Source of the DNA: Allobosea sp. 47.2.35
GTDB lineage: Bacteria > Pseudomonadota > Alphaproteobacteria > Rhizobiales > Beijerinckiaceae
Assembly: GCF_024655635.1 (NCBI RefSeq)
Contig: NZ_JANLGI010000016.1
Span: 62,001 to 126,000 of the forward strand
Reading direction: 5' to 3'
Length of the DNA: 64,000 bases
In this document: positions 26,296 through 35,620 of the stretch, piece by piece
Numbering within the stretch: position 1 is the stretch's first letter
How the letters are laid out: each line of letters begins with the position of its first letter
Program-made: the position numbers and the translations under genes
The notes under the pieces: model-generated
Databases searched by the model: none
Told to the model about the DNA's origin: nothing
What the model saw: the letters and a program-made list of their open reading frames with translations, nothing else

Positions 26296-27275
26296 CCAGC
26301 CGTCTGCCGCCCGACATGGACGCAGGCGGCCTCGGTCCCGGTAACCCCGGCGGCGAGCGGGAAGCGGTCATTGGCGCAGATTGCGACCCGCTCCGGGCAG
26401 CGTGTCACGAAGGGGCAGCCGACCGGCGGCGAAAGCGGGCTCGGCAGGTCGCCGCTCAGGATGATCTTCTCGCGGTTGCGTTGCGCGCGCGGGTCCGGCA
26501 GCGGGATCGCCGAGAGCAGGGCCTTGGTATAGGGGTGCTGCGGTCGCTCGAAGATCGCATCGACCGGGCCTTGTTCGGCGACCGTGCCGAGATAGAGCAC
26601 CATCGCCTCGTCGGCGATATGCCGGACGACCGAGAGATCATGCGAGATGAAGAGATAGGACAGGCCGAGATCGCGCTGCAATTCGAGCAGCAGGTTCAGC
26701 ACCTGCGAGCGGATCGATACGTCGAGCGCCGAGACCGGCTCGTCGAGCACGAGCAGGCGCGGCGACAGGGCGAGCGCCCGCGCGATGACGACGCGCTGGC
26801 GCTGTCCGCCCGAGAGCGCGCTCGGCAGCCGTTCGGCCAACGCTGAGGGCAGGCCGACGCGGTCCAGCAGTTCGGCGACGCGGGCCTTGCGGTCGGCGCG
26901 GCTGCGTCCTGCGATGGCGAGCGGCTCGCTGATGCTGTCTGCGATGGTCATCTTGGGGTCGAGCGCCGAGGACGGGTCCTGGAAGACGATCTGGATGTCC
27001 TGCGCCAGCGCCGCCCGCTCGCGGCCCTTGAGTGCAGTGATGTCGCGCCCGTCGAAGCGGATCGTGCCGGCTGTCGCCCGCTCCAGCCCGACCACGGCAT
27101 AGGCCGTTGTCGACTTGCCGCAGCCGGATTCGCCGACCAGCGCCAGCGTCCGCCCGGCCTGGAGGTCGAGCGAGATGCCGTCGACCGCCTTGACCACGCC
27201 GCCCGGCGTGCCGATGCCGCCGCGCAGCGGGAAATGCACCTTGAGGTCGCGAACCTCTAGCAGGGGGGCGCTCAT
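26292..27275 (-). CDS. Oligopeptide-type ABC transporter ATPase (DppF-like)
   Basis: A 327-residue ATPase: Walker [11 protein letters not shown] loop IVFQDPSSALDP, signature ALSGGQRQRVVIARAL, Walker [14 protein letters not shown] loop [13 protein letters not shown]. The C-terminal oligo_HPY extension contains the iron-sulfur-type cysteines (GCPFVTRCPERVAIC). It is the last gene of a minus-strand operon running from about 35.6 kb and overlaps the upstream ATPase gene by 4 bp (ATGA). It energises uptake of a peptide-like compound. Its stop shares bases with the convergent epimerase stop. Confidence 0.92.
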   Translation of the reverse strand: MSAPLLEVRDLKVHFPLRGGIGTPGGVVKAVDGISLDLQAGRTLALVGESGCGKSTTAYAVVGLERATAGTIRFDGRDITALKGRERAALAQDIQIVFQDPSSALDPKMTIADSISEPLAIAGRSRADRKARVAELLDRVGLPSALAERLPSALSGGQRQRVVIARALALSPRLLVLDEPVSALDVSIRSQVLNLLLELQRDLGLSYLFISHDLSVVRHIADEAMVLYLGTVAEQGPVDAIFERPQHPYTKALLSAIPLPDPRAQRNREKIILSGDLPSPLSPPVGCPFVTRCPERVAICANDRFPLAAGVTGTEAACVHVGRQTAG

Positions 27276-28252
27276 GCCATCGCCTCCAGCCGGTCGACAT
27301 GCCAACAGGCGGCGTTATGGGACGCTCCGACCGCCACGGCCGGTGGCACCTGTTCGCATGCTTCGTCGGCGAGCGGGCAGCGCGTGCGGAAGCGGCAGCC
27401 TTCCGGCCAGGCGCCGGCCGGCGGCACCATGCCCTCGATCGTGCGCAGCACCGTCTTTCTGGCGCCGTCGAGCTTCGGGATCGTGCCGAGCAGCAGGCGG
27501 GTATAGGGGTGGCTGGGTTCGGCGAAGATGGCATCGACCGGGCCGCTCTCGACGATCCGGCCGCCATACATCACACAGACATCGTCGGCGAGATCGGCGA
27601 CCACGCCCATGTCATGGGTGATCAGCACGACCGCGCTGCCCACTTCGTCGCGCAAGCGGCGCATCAGGTCGAGAATCTGCGCCTGGATGGTGACGTCGAG
27701 CGCGGTCGTCGGCTCGTCGGCGATCAGCAGGGAAGGTTGGCAGATCAGGGCCGATGCGATCATGATGCGCTGGCACATGCCGCCGGAAAGCTCGAACGGG
27801 TATTGCCGGGCGCGCCGCGCCGGATCGGGAATGCCGACGCGTGCCATGATCGCGATGGCCTCCTCGCGCGCTTCGGCCCGTGACAGCCCGCGATGCAGGA
27901 GCAAGGCTTCCTCGACCTGCTCGCCGACGCGCATCAGCGGGTTCAGCGAGGCTACCGGCTCCTGGAAGATGATCGCGGCATCGTTGCCGCGCACCTGCGA
28001 CAGCTCCGCCTCGGACAACCCCGTCAATTCACGTCCGCCGAGCCGGATCGAGCCGGCGGAAACCCGTGCGGCGCCCGGCAGCAGCCCGAGCACGGAGAGC
28101 GCCGTCAGGCTCTTGCCGCAGCCGGATTCGCCGACGATCGCGAGGATGCGACCGGTCTCGACGCCGAGCGAGACGCCATCGACGATGCGGTTGCCGTCGA
28201 TCTCGATGGCGAGCCCCTCGATCGCCAGCATCGGGTCGGCGCGTTCGCTCAT
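27272..28252 (-). CDS. Oligopeptide-type ABC transporter ATPase (DppD-like)
   Basis: A 326-residue ATPase: Walker [13 protein letters not shown], signature ELSGGMCQRIMIASAL, Walker [15 protein letters not shown] loop ITHDMGVVADLAD, and the oligo_HPY end with cysteines (GCRFRTRCPLADEAC). The start at 28252 (MSERADPM) overlaps the gamma-glutamyltransferase stop by 4 bp. The open frame continues far upstream in GC-rich sequence, but that part is a shadow of the transferase gene. It forms the ATPase heterodimer with the next gene. Confidence 0.92.
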   Translation of the reverse strand: MSERADPMLAIEGLAIEIDGNRIVDGVSLGVETGRILAIVGESGCGKSLTALSVLGLLPGAARVSAGSIRLGGRELTGLSEAELSQVRGNDAAIIFQEPVASLNPLMRVGEQVEEALLLHRGLSRAEAREEAIAIMARVGIPDPARRARQYPFELSGGMCQRIMIASALICQPSLLIADEPTTALDVTIQAQILDLMRRLRDEVGSAVVLITHDMGVVADLADDVCVMYGGRIVESGPVDAIFAEPSHPYTRLLLGTIPKLDGARKTVLRTIEGMVPPAGAWPEGCRFRTRCPLADEACEQVPPAVAVGASHNAACWHVDRLEAMA

Positions 28253-29793
28253 ACCGAGGCTGCCGCGACCGCAGCCCAGGGGCTGGTCGGATGCGCCATG
28301 CCGAGGAAGCCGCCATCCTCCGCCCGCATCACGGCGGAGGGCACGGAGAAATTCACGGGGTAGAGCGTGTCCTCGACGACCTCGACCGGGAAGGCGCCGG
28401 CGATCCGCGCCGCGACATCGGGCTCCGCCCGGGCATCGACCTTGATGCGCGGCGTGGAGGCGTCGATGCGCGGCCGGTGGAAGACGTCCTCCAGTGAGAG
28501 CCCGAAATCGGCCATGCCGGAAATCATCTGCAGGAGAGTCGGGAAGATCGTGCGGCCGCCGGCGGCGCCGATCGCAAGCCAGGGCCTGCCGTCGCGGCTG
28601 AGCACCAGCGGGCACATGTTCGCCAGCGGCTTGGCGCCGGCCGCGATGCTGTTGGGCTGGCCGGGGCGCGGGTCGAACCACATCATGCCGTTGTTCATGA
28701 TGATGCCGGCCCGCGGCAGCGCCACGCGGGCGCCGAAGCGCGAGAGCAGCGTGTTTGTCAGCGAGACCATGTTGCCGTCGCGATCGACGACGCTGACATG
28801 CGAGGTGCAACCCGCTTGCGGTGTCGCGGCATGGCCCATGCTGTTGAGCCTCACCGCGTAGGCCTCGCGGATCGCGGTCGCATAGGTCAGCGCCGCATCG
28901 GCCTCGGTGCTGCCCTGGCCGAGGCCGCGCGCTTCCACGCGCCGCGCGGCATCGAAGAAGGTCGGGCCGCCGCTGAGGCCGGGGATGGCGGCGATGTCGA
29001 GATCGCGATAGCGCCCGGTCAGGGCCGGCGACCAGACGGCTTGATAACAGGCGAGATCCTCAGCGCGGATCGACGAGCCGCCGGCGTCGAGATCGCCGGC
29101 GATCCGGCGCGCGGTCTCGCCCTCGTAGAAGTCGCGGGCGCCGGCCTTCGCCAAGCGCTTCAGGAGTTCGGCTTTGGCCGTCATCGGCTTGAAGCGGCGG
29201 GTATCGGCGCCGGCCTTGGGCGGCTGGCCGTTATCAAGGAGGAGCGCGGAAATCGCCGGATCGCGCGACAGGCCGGCGACCTCGACCGCGATGCACAGCG
29301 CCGCATACCAGTCGATCTCCAGCCCGCGTTCGGCATGCTCGATCGCCGGTTGCAGCGCCTCATCCCAGGAAATCGTGCCATGGCGTTCGAGCGCCGCCGC
29401 AAAACCGGCGATGGCGCCGGGCACGCAGATCGCGCCATAGCCGGCGACGTTGCGCTCGCCGACCACCGAAGGCCAGGCGAACCAGTTGCCCGAACCGGCC
29501 TCGGTCAGCGGATAGTCCGCGGGGTCGAGCCCGCGCGGCGAACGCACGTTGAAATCGAGCGTGTCGAGCGCGCCCGTCTTGCCATCGGCGTGGATCAGGA
29601 AGCCGCCGCCGCCCACGCCGGACAGCCAGGGCTCGACGATGCTCAGCACCAGCACGGTGACGATGGCCGCATCCATCGCATTGCCACCGCGCGCGAGCAC
29701 GGCAGCACCCGCCTCGGCCGCGTGGCGGTTCTGCGCGGCAACGAGCCCGTGCGGCGAGCGGACGGCCGGGCGGCGGATACTGAAGGTCTGCAT
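28249..29793 (-). CDS. Gamma-glutamyltransferase family protein
   Basis: A 514-residue Ntn-hydrolase. The autocatalytic cleavage site is GCTSHVSVVD, giving Thr330 as N-terminal nucleophile. Upstream come GGNAMDAAIVTVLVLSIVEPW and SGVGGGGF, downstream NNGMMWFDPRPG and a loop MCPLVLSRDG. These are family landmarks. It removes gamma-glutamyl groups from glutathione-like or other gamma-glutamyl peptides. No signal peptide is seen (MQTFSIRRPAV), unlike most periplasmic homologues, so it may process imported substrates in the cytoplasm. It is embedded in a peptide ABC operon and overlaps its neighbours on both sides, pointing to gamma-glutamyl compounds as the imported substrate. Confidence 0.9.
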   Translation of the reverse strand: MQTFSIRRPAVRSPHGLVAAQNRHAAEAGAAVLARGGNAMDAAIVTVLVLSIVEPWLSGVGGGGFLIHADGKTGALDTLDFNVRSPRGLDPADYPLTEAGSGNWFAWPSVVGERNVAGYGAICVPGAIAGFAAALERHGTISWDEALQPAIEHAERGLEIDWYAALCIAVEVAGLSRDPAISALLLDNGQPPKAGADTRRFKPMTAKAELLKRLAKAGARDFYEGETARRIAGDLDAGGSSIRAEDLACYQAVWSPALTGRYRDLDIAAIPGLSGGPTFFDAARRVEARGLGQGSTEADAALTYATAIREAYAVRLNSMGHAATPQAGCTSHVSVVDRDGNMVSLTNTLLSRFGARVALPRAGIIMNNGMMWFDPRPGQPNSIAAGAKPLANMCPLVLSRDGRPWLAIGAAGGRTIFPTLLQMISGMADFGLSLEDVFHRPRIDASTPRIKVDARAEPDVAARIAGAFPVEVVEDTLYPVNFSVPSAVMRAEDGGFLGMAHPTSPWAAVAAASV

Positions 29794-30689
29794 CAGGCTT
29801 TGGTCCGGAAGCGCAAGGGCGCGCTCGGCTGCGGCAGGCGCATCGGCACGCTGAAGCGCTGGGAATTGGCGCTCGCGGCGTGATGCGCCGCAAGCTCGCC
29901 GACGGTCGCGATCCAGGTGCCGGGCGAGGCGGTCACCACGTCGAGCAGCTTCTCCAGCATGCGGACGCGCCCGGCGCGGCCGGAGATCCAGTCATGGACG
30001 GTGAGCATCATCATCCGCCCCTCGCGATGCAGCACCTCCCATTCGTCGAGCCAGGCGTCGAGGATGCCGTTCTGGGCCGATGGCGGAGCACGGTCCTGCG
30101 CACTGCCGGTGAAGCGGAAATAGACGGCATCATCGACGGCCCAGAGCACCGGGACCTGCGTGACGCCGTCGATCGTATAGGGATGGTCGAAGCCCATCAG
30201 CGAGGAATCGTAGAGCCCGCGCCGCTTCACCTCCTCCAGCATGTAGGGCGTCATCTCCCAGGCCGGCGAGCGGAAGCCCTTGGGCACGACGCCCGCCTGG
30301 CTCTTGAACAGCGCGAGCGACTCGTCCATGGCGCGGGCGAATTCCTCCGGCCCGGCCTCGGTCGCCAGCTCGTGGAAATAGCCGTGCAGGCCGATCTCGT
30401 GACCGCGCGCGACGAAGGCCGGCAGTAGCTCCGGGTGGTTCTTCGCGATCAACCCCGGCACGAACAAAGTCGCCTTGATGCCGTAGCGATCGAGCAGGTC
30501 GAGCAGGCGCCAGATGCCGACGCGCGGGCCGAACAGTCTTTGCTCGATCTGGCCGAGCGCGACCGGCGCGCTTTCCGGCAGGCTCCACTGGTAGGGGCTC
30601 TCCGCATCGACATCGATGGTGAAGCAGAAGGCGCTCGACTTGCCCTCTGGCCATTCATAGGCGGGGCGGGCGGCGTTCGGGGCGGTCAT
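29793..30689 (-). CDS. Polysaccharide-deacetylase-fold hydrolase
   Basis: A 298-residue NodB-homology protein. The first metal motif is FTIDVDAE; the second is HEIGLHGYFH with two histidines on one face; then GFRSPAW and a late MLTVHDW. The layout with a C-terminal Trp/His motif resembles the PuuE (allantoinase-like) and peptidoglycan-deacetylase subgroup rather than secreted chitin deacetylases. No signal peptide is visible. Its TGA overlaps the ATG of the gamma-glutamyltransferase by one base (TGATG). A carbohydrate or amide bond of the imported compound may be its substrate. Confidence 0.85.
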   Translation of the reverse strand: MTAPNAARPAYEWPEGKSSAFCFTIDVDAESPYQWSLPESAPVALGQIEQRLFGPRVGIWRLLDLLDRYGIKATLFVPGLIAKNHPELLPAFVARGHEIGLHGYFHELATEAGPEEFARAMDESLALFKSQAGVVPKGFRSPAWEMTPYMLEEVKRRGLYDSSLMGFDHPYTIDGVTQVPVLWAVDDAVYFRFTGSAQDRAPPSAQNGILDAWLDEWEVLHREGRMMMLTVHDWISGRAGRVRMLEKLLDVVTASPGTWIATVGELAAHHAASANSQRFSVPMRLPQPSAPLRFRTKA

Positions 30690-30701
30690 GTCTTGGCCTC
30701 C

Positions 30702-31487
30702 TCAGAGCGCCTGCTTCTTGTCCTGATGGACGGCGAGCGAGCCGATCGAGTTGCCGCCATCGACCGTCAAGGTCGCGCCGGTGACATAGGCCGAGGCGTC
30801 GCTGGCGAGATAGAGCAGGGCGTTGCCGACATCGGCGCGCGAGGAGGCCCGGCCGAGCGGAATCTGCGCGATGGTGTTCTGGATATGCGCGTCGGTCAGG
30901 GCGCTGACCGTGCTGCCGGCGGCGAAGCCTGGCTCCAGCGCGTTGGAGCGGATGCCGTATTCGGCGAGCTCGACGCCAAAGCCCTTGGTCAATCGGTCGA
31001 GCGCGGTCTTCGACATCGAATAGACGCAGGCCGTGCGGCGCATCTTGCGCGAGGCGCCCGACGAGATGTTGATGATCGAGCCCTTCACGCCCTTGCGCAC
31101 CATCTGCGTCGCAAGCTCGCGGGTCAGGATGAACGGCGCCCGCAGGTTGATCGCGAGGATGCGGTCGAACTCGGCCGTCGGCGTGTCCAGCAGGAAGGCG
31201 CTCGGATAGATGCCGGCATTGTTGACGAGGATGTCGGCGGCGCCCCAGCGCTTGCCGATCTCCCCTGAGAGCGCGACGATCGAAGCCTCGTCGGTGAGGT
31301 CGGCCGGCATGACGAAGCTCTCGCTCGAGAGGCCCATCGCCTTGGCCTGCGCCTCAAGGTCACCAGCGCGCGCATCGGTCAGGCAGAGCGTGGCACCAGC
31401 CTCGTGCAGCACCTCGGTGATCCAGCGGCCGATCACGCCGCAGGCGCCGGTGACGACGGCGCGCTTCCCCTTGATGTCCTCGAACAT
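30702..31487 (-). CDS. Short-chain dehydrogenase/reductase
   Basis: A 261-residue classical SDR: cofactor loop TGACGVIG (variant of TGxxxGxG), DLTDEASI, NNAGIY, catalytic Ser/Tyr/Lys in ISSGASRK, VYSMSK (YxxxK), then EPGF and a C-terminal YVTGATLTVDGG. It oxidises or reduces an alcohol/ketone with NAD(P). The start at 31487 (MFEDIKG) is chosen for its match to family length; the open frame extends another 38 residues of poor composition. It sits inside the transporter operon, 11 bp behind a permease gene, which suggests a step in degrading the imported compound. Confidence 0.9.
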   Translation of the reverse strand: MFEDIKGKRAVVTGACGVIGRWITEVLHEAGATLCLTDARAGDLEAQAKAMGLSSESFVMPADLTDEASIVALSGEIGKRWGAADILVNNAGIYPSAFLLDTPTAEFDRILAINLRAPFILTRELATQMVRKGVKGSIINISSGASRKMRRTACVYSMSKTALDRLTKGFGVELAEYGIRSNALEPGFAAGSTVSALTDAHIQNTIAQIPLGRASSRADVGNALLYLASDASAYVTGATLTVDGGNSIGSLAVHQDKKQAL

Positions 31488-31498
31488 GGGTAATTCCT

Positions 31499-32356
31499 TC
31501 AGCGATGGCGCGGATCGAGGCGGTCGCGAACGGCGTCGCCGGTGAGATTGACGGCGAGCACCAGCACGAACAGGCAGATGCCGGGGAGCGTGGCGACCCA
31601 CCAGGCGGTCGCGACATAGTTCCGGCCGGTCGAGAGCATCGCGCCCCAGCTCGCGGTCGGCGGCTGGACGCCGAGCCCGAGGAAGGAGAGGCCGGCCTCG
31701 AACAGGATCATCAGCCCGAATTCGAGCGTCGCGACGACGCTGACCGCGCCCACGATATTGGGCAGGACATGGCGGAAGAGCACGCGCGGCGCGCTCGCTC
31801 CCATCAGCGCCGAAAGCCGGACATAGGGCATGTTCGCGACCGACAGCGTCTGGCTGTAGGCGATGCGGGCGTAGCGCGGCCAGCGTGTCAGCGCGAGCAC
31901 CATGATGACGTTGACGATGCCGGGGCCGAGCACCGCGACGGTGATGATCGCGAGCAGGATCGCCGGGATCGACAGGAAGACGTCGACGACGCGCATCACC
32001 GCGATCTCGACCCAGCCGCGCCGGTAGCCGGCGATCATACCCAGCGTCGTCCCGACCACGCCGGAGAGCACGACGGAGGCGAAGGCGACCATCAGCGAGA
32101 TGCGCGCGCCATGGATGACGCGGCTGAGCAGGTCGCGGCCGAGCTCGTCGCTGCCGAGCCAGTAATGGAAGCTGCGTGAGACCGTGCCGGGCGGCTTGAG
32201 GCGGCCAAGCAGGTTCTGCTGGTTGGGATCATAGGGCGCGAGCCAGGGCGCGAGGACTGCGACCAGAACGACGAGCACGATGATGCCGACCGGCCACCAG
32301 CGCCACAGGCCACGACTCTTGCGGCGCGGTATCGGGCTTGCGGCTGCGACGCTCAC
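31499..32356 (-). CDS. Peptide-type ABC permease (DppC-like)
   Basis: A 285-residue permease of the OppC/DppC family. It has an N-terminal helix followed by APYDPNQQNLL, then LGSDELGRDLLSRVIHGARISL, and four or five more helices carrying the EAA loop (YVRLSALMGASAPRVLFRHVLPN). The end FLGLGVQPPTASWGAML and LTGDAVRDRLDPR is typical. It overlaps the DppB-like gene by 4 bp. Confidence 0.92.
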   Translation of the reverse strand: MSVAAASPIPRRKSRGLWRWWPVGIIVLVVLVAVLAPWLAPYDPNQQNLLGRLKPPGTVSRSFHYWLGSDELGRDLLSRVIHGARISLMVAFASVVLSGVVGTTLGMIAGYRRGWVEIAVMRVVDVFLSIPAILLAIITVAVLGPGIVNVIMVLALTRWPRYARIAYSQTLSVANMPYVRLSALMGASAPRVLFRHVLPNIVGAVSVVATLEFGLMILFEAGLSFLGLGVQPPTASWGAMLSTGRNYVATAWWVATLPGICLFVLVLAVNLTGDAVRDRLDPRHR

Positions 32357-33279
32357 CGCCCCCCCTCCAGCACGATGCGCGGATCGACCAGGCTGTAGAG
32401 CAGGTCCGAAAGCAGGTTGAGCAGCACGGTGACGAAGGCGCCGAGCAGCACCACGCCCTGCACGATCATGAAATCGCGCGCCAGGATCGCCTGCACCGTC
32501 ACCTGTCCGAGGCCGGGCCAGGCGAAGACCGTCTCGACGATGACCGCGCCGGCCAGCAGGTTCGAGATTTCGAGCGCGGCGACGGTGATGACCGGGATCG
32601 AGGCGTTGCGCGCGAGATGGCGGATGAGCAGCCGGCCGCTGCGGACGCCGCGCGAGCGGGCGGTGCGCACATAATCCTTGGAGAGTTCGTCGAGCAGGGC
32701 CGAGCGCGTGATCCGCGCGAAGGTCGCCATGCTCAAAAGACCGAGCGCGAAGGACGGCATCACGAGATGCGAGAGATCTCCGGTGGAGGAGGGCGGCAGC
32801 CAGCCGAGCAGCACCGAGAACACCAGGATCATCAGGATGCCGCTCCAGAAGGTCGGCATGCTCTGTGCGGCGAGGACGAAGCCGGCGGCCGCCTTTGCCG
32901 CGGGCGAGTTGCGGAAGATCGCGAGCAGGATGCCGATCGGCACGCCGATGCCACAGGCGACGGTGAGCGCGCCGGCCGCCAGCATCAGCGTATAGGGCAG
33001 GCGTGAGGCGATGATCGTCGTCACCGGCACGCGCTGCACCACCGATTGTCCGAGATCGAAGCGCGCGAGCTCGCCGAGGAAGTCGAGATATTGCACCACC
33101 AATGGTCGATCGAAGCCGAGCTGGTGGCGCAAGGCTGCGATGTCCGCCTGCGTCGCCGTCTCAGGCACGAGCAGGTAGGTCGGGTCCCCCGTCAGGCGTT
33201 GGACGAAGAAGATCAGCGTCACCACCCCGAGGATGGTGACGAGCGCCTGGCCCAGCCGGCGGAGCAGGAAACCCGGCAC
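32353..33279 (-). CDS. Peptide-type ABC permease (DppB-like)
   Basis: A 308-residue OppB/DppB permease: start MPGFLLRRLGQALVTILGV, LTGDPTYLLVP, HQLGFDRPLVVQYLDFLG, six helices in all, the EAA loop YVRTARSRGVRSGRLLIRHLARN, then ETVFAWPGLGQVTVQAI and a terminal YSLVDPRI. It starts 6 bp behind the substrate-binding protein gene and overlaps the DppC-like gene by 4 bp. Confidence 0.92.
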   Translation of the reverse strand: MPGFLLRRLGQALVTILGVVTLIFFVQRLTGDPTYLLVPETATQADIAALRHQLGFDRPLVVQYLDFLGELARFDLGQSVVQRVPVTTIIASRLPYTLMLAAGALTVACGIGVPIGILLAIFRNSPAAKAAAGFVLAAQSMPTFWSGILMILVFSVLLGWLPPSSTGDLSHLVMPSFALGLLSMATFARITRSALLDELSKDYVRTARSRGVRSGRLLIRHLARNASIPVITVAALEISNLLAGAVIVETVFAWPGLGQVTVQAILARDFMIVQGVVLLGAFVTVLLNLLSDLLYSLVDPRIVLEGGR

Positions 33280-33285
33280 CGCGGC

Positions 33286-34791
33286 TCAGTCCTTCCAGCT
33301 CATCCGGTTGATGAACATGCTTTCGTTCGGCGTCGGCTGGAAGGTCAGGTTCTTCGCCGCTCCATAGATCACCACCGCCTGATAAAGCGGCACGACCGGC
33401 ACGTCGGTGGCGACGATCTCATGCACCTGCTTGTAGGCGGCGAGGCGCTTGTTCGTGTCGAGCGTCGCGCGTGCTTCTTCCAGCAGGGCGTCCATCTTTG
33501 GATTGCGATAGGCCGACCAGCCGCTGCTCTTGTGCAGTAGCGGGAAGAGCACGCCGTCGGCATCCTGGCAGGCGCAGGACCAGCGGCCGAAGCTGAGCAG
33601 CGAAGTGGCTTCCGGCCCGGCCTGGGCGCGCTTGAGATAGGTCGCCATGTCCGACATCGCGATCTTCACGTTGAAGCCGGCATCGACCAGCATCTGCTGG
33701 ATCGCCTGGACGATGCGCTGGTCGAAGACGGGTGCGGTGGCGAGGTCGATCTCGGCTTTCGCGGCGGGGCCGGCCTCGGCGATCAGGGCCTTCGCCTTGG
33801 CGAGGTCGTGCTCCGGCGCCTTGATGCCGTCGATCCAGCCGAAGATCGCCGGGGTCAGCAGTTCCGGAACCGGCTTGTCATGGCCGCCGAGCAGGCCGTC
33901 GATCATCGCCTGCTTGTCGAGCGCATAGGCCGCCGCCAGCCGGAGCTTGGGATTGTCGAAGGGCGGCTTGGTCGTGTTGAGCCGGACATAGGCGACGCGT
34001 TCGGTCAGGCCGATCAGGGCCTGGGCCTTGGGCGAGGCCTTGAGCTGGGCGGCCTGGTCGGCATCGAGCGTGACGACGAGGTCGCTCGATCCGGCCTGCA
34101 GGTTGGCGAGGCGGGTCGCCGCATCGGGAACCGCGCGGAAGGTCACGGCCGGGAAGGGCGGCTTGGTGCCCCAATAGGCGTCGTTGCGCGTGAGCTGGAC
34201 GTTCACGCCGCGCTGCCAGGACTCGAACTTGTAGGGGCCGCTGCCGACGGGCTTCAGGTTGAAGGCGTCCTTGCCGACGGCCTCGACGACGGCCTTGGGC
34301 ACGATCGAGAGCTTGACGAGTTGCGCCAGCAGAGCCGGGTAGGGGCCGGCGGTGACGAGTTTCACCTTGGTCGGCGAGAGCGCGACCGCATCGGTGATCT
34401 TGTCGAACTGGCCGAGCTGGGGGCTGGCGAATTTCGGATCGGTGATGCGCTTGACGCTGAAGACGACATCGTCGGCGGTCAGCTTCGAGCCGTCATGGAA
34501 GGTGATGTCGCTGCGCAGGTCGAACTCGATCTCGGTGTCCGAGAGCTGCTTCCAGGCGGTGGCGACCTGCGGGATGATCGCGCCCTTGTCGTCGCGGGTG
34601 ACGAGATTGTCGAAGATGTTGCGGTAGACGTAGTAGCTGTCCGGGTTCCACTGCACCTGCGGGTCGAGCGAGGACGGCTCGTTGACGAGGTCGACGACGA
34701 AACGATCCTTGGCGGCCAGCGCGGGCCCGGCCGCGAGGCCGAGAGCGGTGGCGACGAGGAAGACGGCTGCGGCTTTCGAAACACGGCTCAT
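33286..34791 (-). CDS. Family 5 extracellular solute-binding protein
   Basis: A 501-residue periplasmic binding protein of the oligopeptide/nickel (SBP_bac_5) family. The signal peptide is AAVFLVATALGLAAGPALA. Then come FVVDLVNEPSSLDPQVQWNP, DITFHDGSKLTADDVVFSVKR, and GSGPYKFESWQRGVNVQLTRN. It captures the substrate for the permeases encoded just downstream. Its ATG overlaps the stop of the GntR gene (ATGA), which is unusual in that regulator and binding protein are translationally coupled. Ligand is unknown; operon content suggests a gamma-glutamyl or acylated peptide-like compound. Confidence 0.92.
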   Translation of the reverse strand: MSRVSKAAAVFLVATALGLAAGPALAAKDRFVVDLVNEPSSLDPQVQWNPDSYYVYRNIFDNLVTRDDKGAIIPQVATAWKQLSDTEIEFDLRSDITFHDGSKLTADDVVFSVKRITDPKFASPQLGQFDKITDAVALSPTKVKLVTAGPYPALLAQLVKLSIVPKAVVEAVGKDAFNLKPVGSGPYKFESWQRGVNVQLTRNDAYWGTKPPFPAVTFRAVPDAATRLANLQAGSSDLVVTLDADQAAQLKASPKAQALIGLTERVAYVRLNTTKPPFDNPKLRLAAAYALDKQAMIDGLLGGHDKPVPELLTPAIFGWIDGIKAPEHDLAKAKALIAEAGPAAKAEIDLATAPVFDQRIVQAIQQMLVDAGFNVKIAMSDMATYLKRAQAGPEATSLLSFGRWSCACQDADGVLFPLLHKSSGWSAYRNPKMDALLEEARATLDTNKRLAAYKQVHEIVATDVPVVPLYQAVVIYGAAKNLTFQPTPNESMFINRMSWKD

Positions 34792-35594
34792 CGCGATTTC
34801 TCCCCGGATATGGTGGTGGACGGCTTGCGGTCGTTCGTGCTCCGGCGTGCCCGGCGGCTGCGCACGGAAACGGGCTGGTCCTGCGGGAGCAGGCGGGCGG
34901 CGGCGAGGAAGCCATGCGCCACCGCATCGATGAAGCGCTTCTGCTCATGCTGAAGCGCCAGAAGCGCGGCCGCGCGATCGCCGCGCAGGAGCGCATCGAG
35001 CAGCGGGCGCGGATCGGTCGCGGGCGGCGTCGCGCCGGCGAGTTCGAGCGCGCGCGCCAGACGCTCGGTGTGGTCCCAGAGATCGCGCAGCCAGACCGCG
35101 ATGAAACCGCCGGTCCGTTGTGCGAGCAGGTCGAGCGCCTGCCGGCACAATTGCTGGGCCATGGTGCGCGCGGAAGGATCGTCCCGCCCGATGACGGCGT
35201 CGATCGCGCCCCGCAGGCTGCCGAGGAGGGCCGTGCTGCGCTCATCGAGCGGCGTCTCGACCAGCGTCGGCTCGATCCGCAGCCGTGCCTCGACGATCGC
35301 GCTCGCCAGCGCGCCATCGACCGTCGCGACGCGCCAGCCCTGCCTTGCGTGGCGCGCGACGAAGCCGGCGCCGGCAAGCTCCGTCAGCGCAACGCGGACA
35401 GCCGCGCGCCCCAGCCCGAAACGCTGTGCGAGATCGCCTTCATGGACATAGGTGCCGGGCGCGAGCTCGCAGCGCACGAGCGCTTGCCGCAGGCGCCGGC
35501 CCGCGAAGGCGATGTCGCTCTCCGCTGCCGGCGGCTTGGGAAGAGAAAAGGGCGATTGATCGAGCATGAGCCATGCTGGCTCAGTTTCTAGCAT
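34788..35594 (-). CDS. GntR-family regulator (FCD type)
   Basis: A ~268-residue regulator. The N-terminal winged helix-turn-helix reads LRQALVRCELAPGTYVHEGDLAQRFGLGRAAVRVALTELAGAGFV. An all-helical FCD ligand domain follows with possible metal-binding His residues (DHTERLARAL, HEQKRFIDAV). It is the first gene of the transporter operon and is coupled to the binding protein, so it very likely controls that operon. Start is uncertain: 35594 (MLETEP) or 35567 (MLDQSP); neither has a strong ribosome-binding site. Confidence 0.88.
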   Translation of the reverse strand: MLETEPAWLMLDQSPFSLPKPPAAESDIAFAGRRLRQALVRCELAPGTYVHEGDLAQRFGLGRAAVRVALTELAGAGFVARHARQGWRVATVDGALASAIVEARLRIEPTLVETPLDERSTALLGSLRGAIDAVIGRDDPSARTMAQQLCRQALDLLAQRTGGFIAVWLRDLWDHTERLARALELAGATPPATDPRPLLDALLRGDRAAALLALQHEQKRFIDAVAHGFLAAARLLPQDQPVSVRSRRARRSTNDRKPSTTISGEKSR

Positions 35595-35620
35595 CTGACA
35601 ATCATTTTGTGAGATGTCAG
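35595..35620. promoter_or_regulatory. Inverted repeat upstream of the GntR gene
   Basis: CTGACA (35595-35600) is inverted as TGTCAG (35615-35620) directly before the GntR start codon. The 14-base spacer is wide for a single GntR dimer site. It is a possible autoregulatory operator of the transporter operon. Confidence 0.3.

Noticed and set aside
27272..28810. Extended N terminus (about 186 residues) of the DppD-like ATPase
   Set aside because: The added part is a shadow of the gamma-glutamyltransferase gene; the start at 28252 fits family length and the 4-bp overlap.
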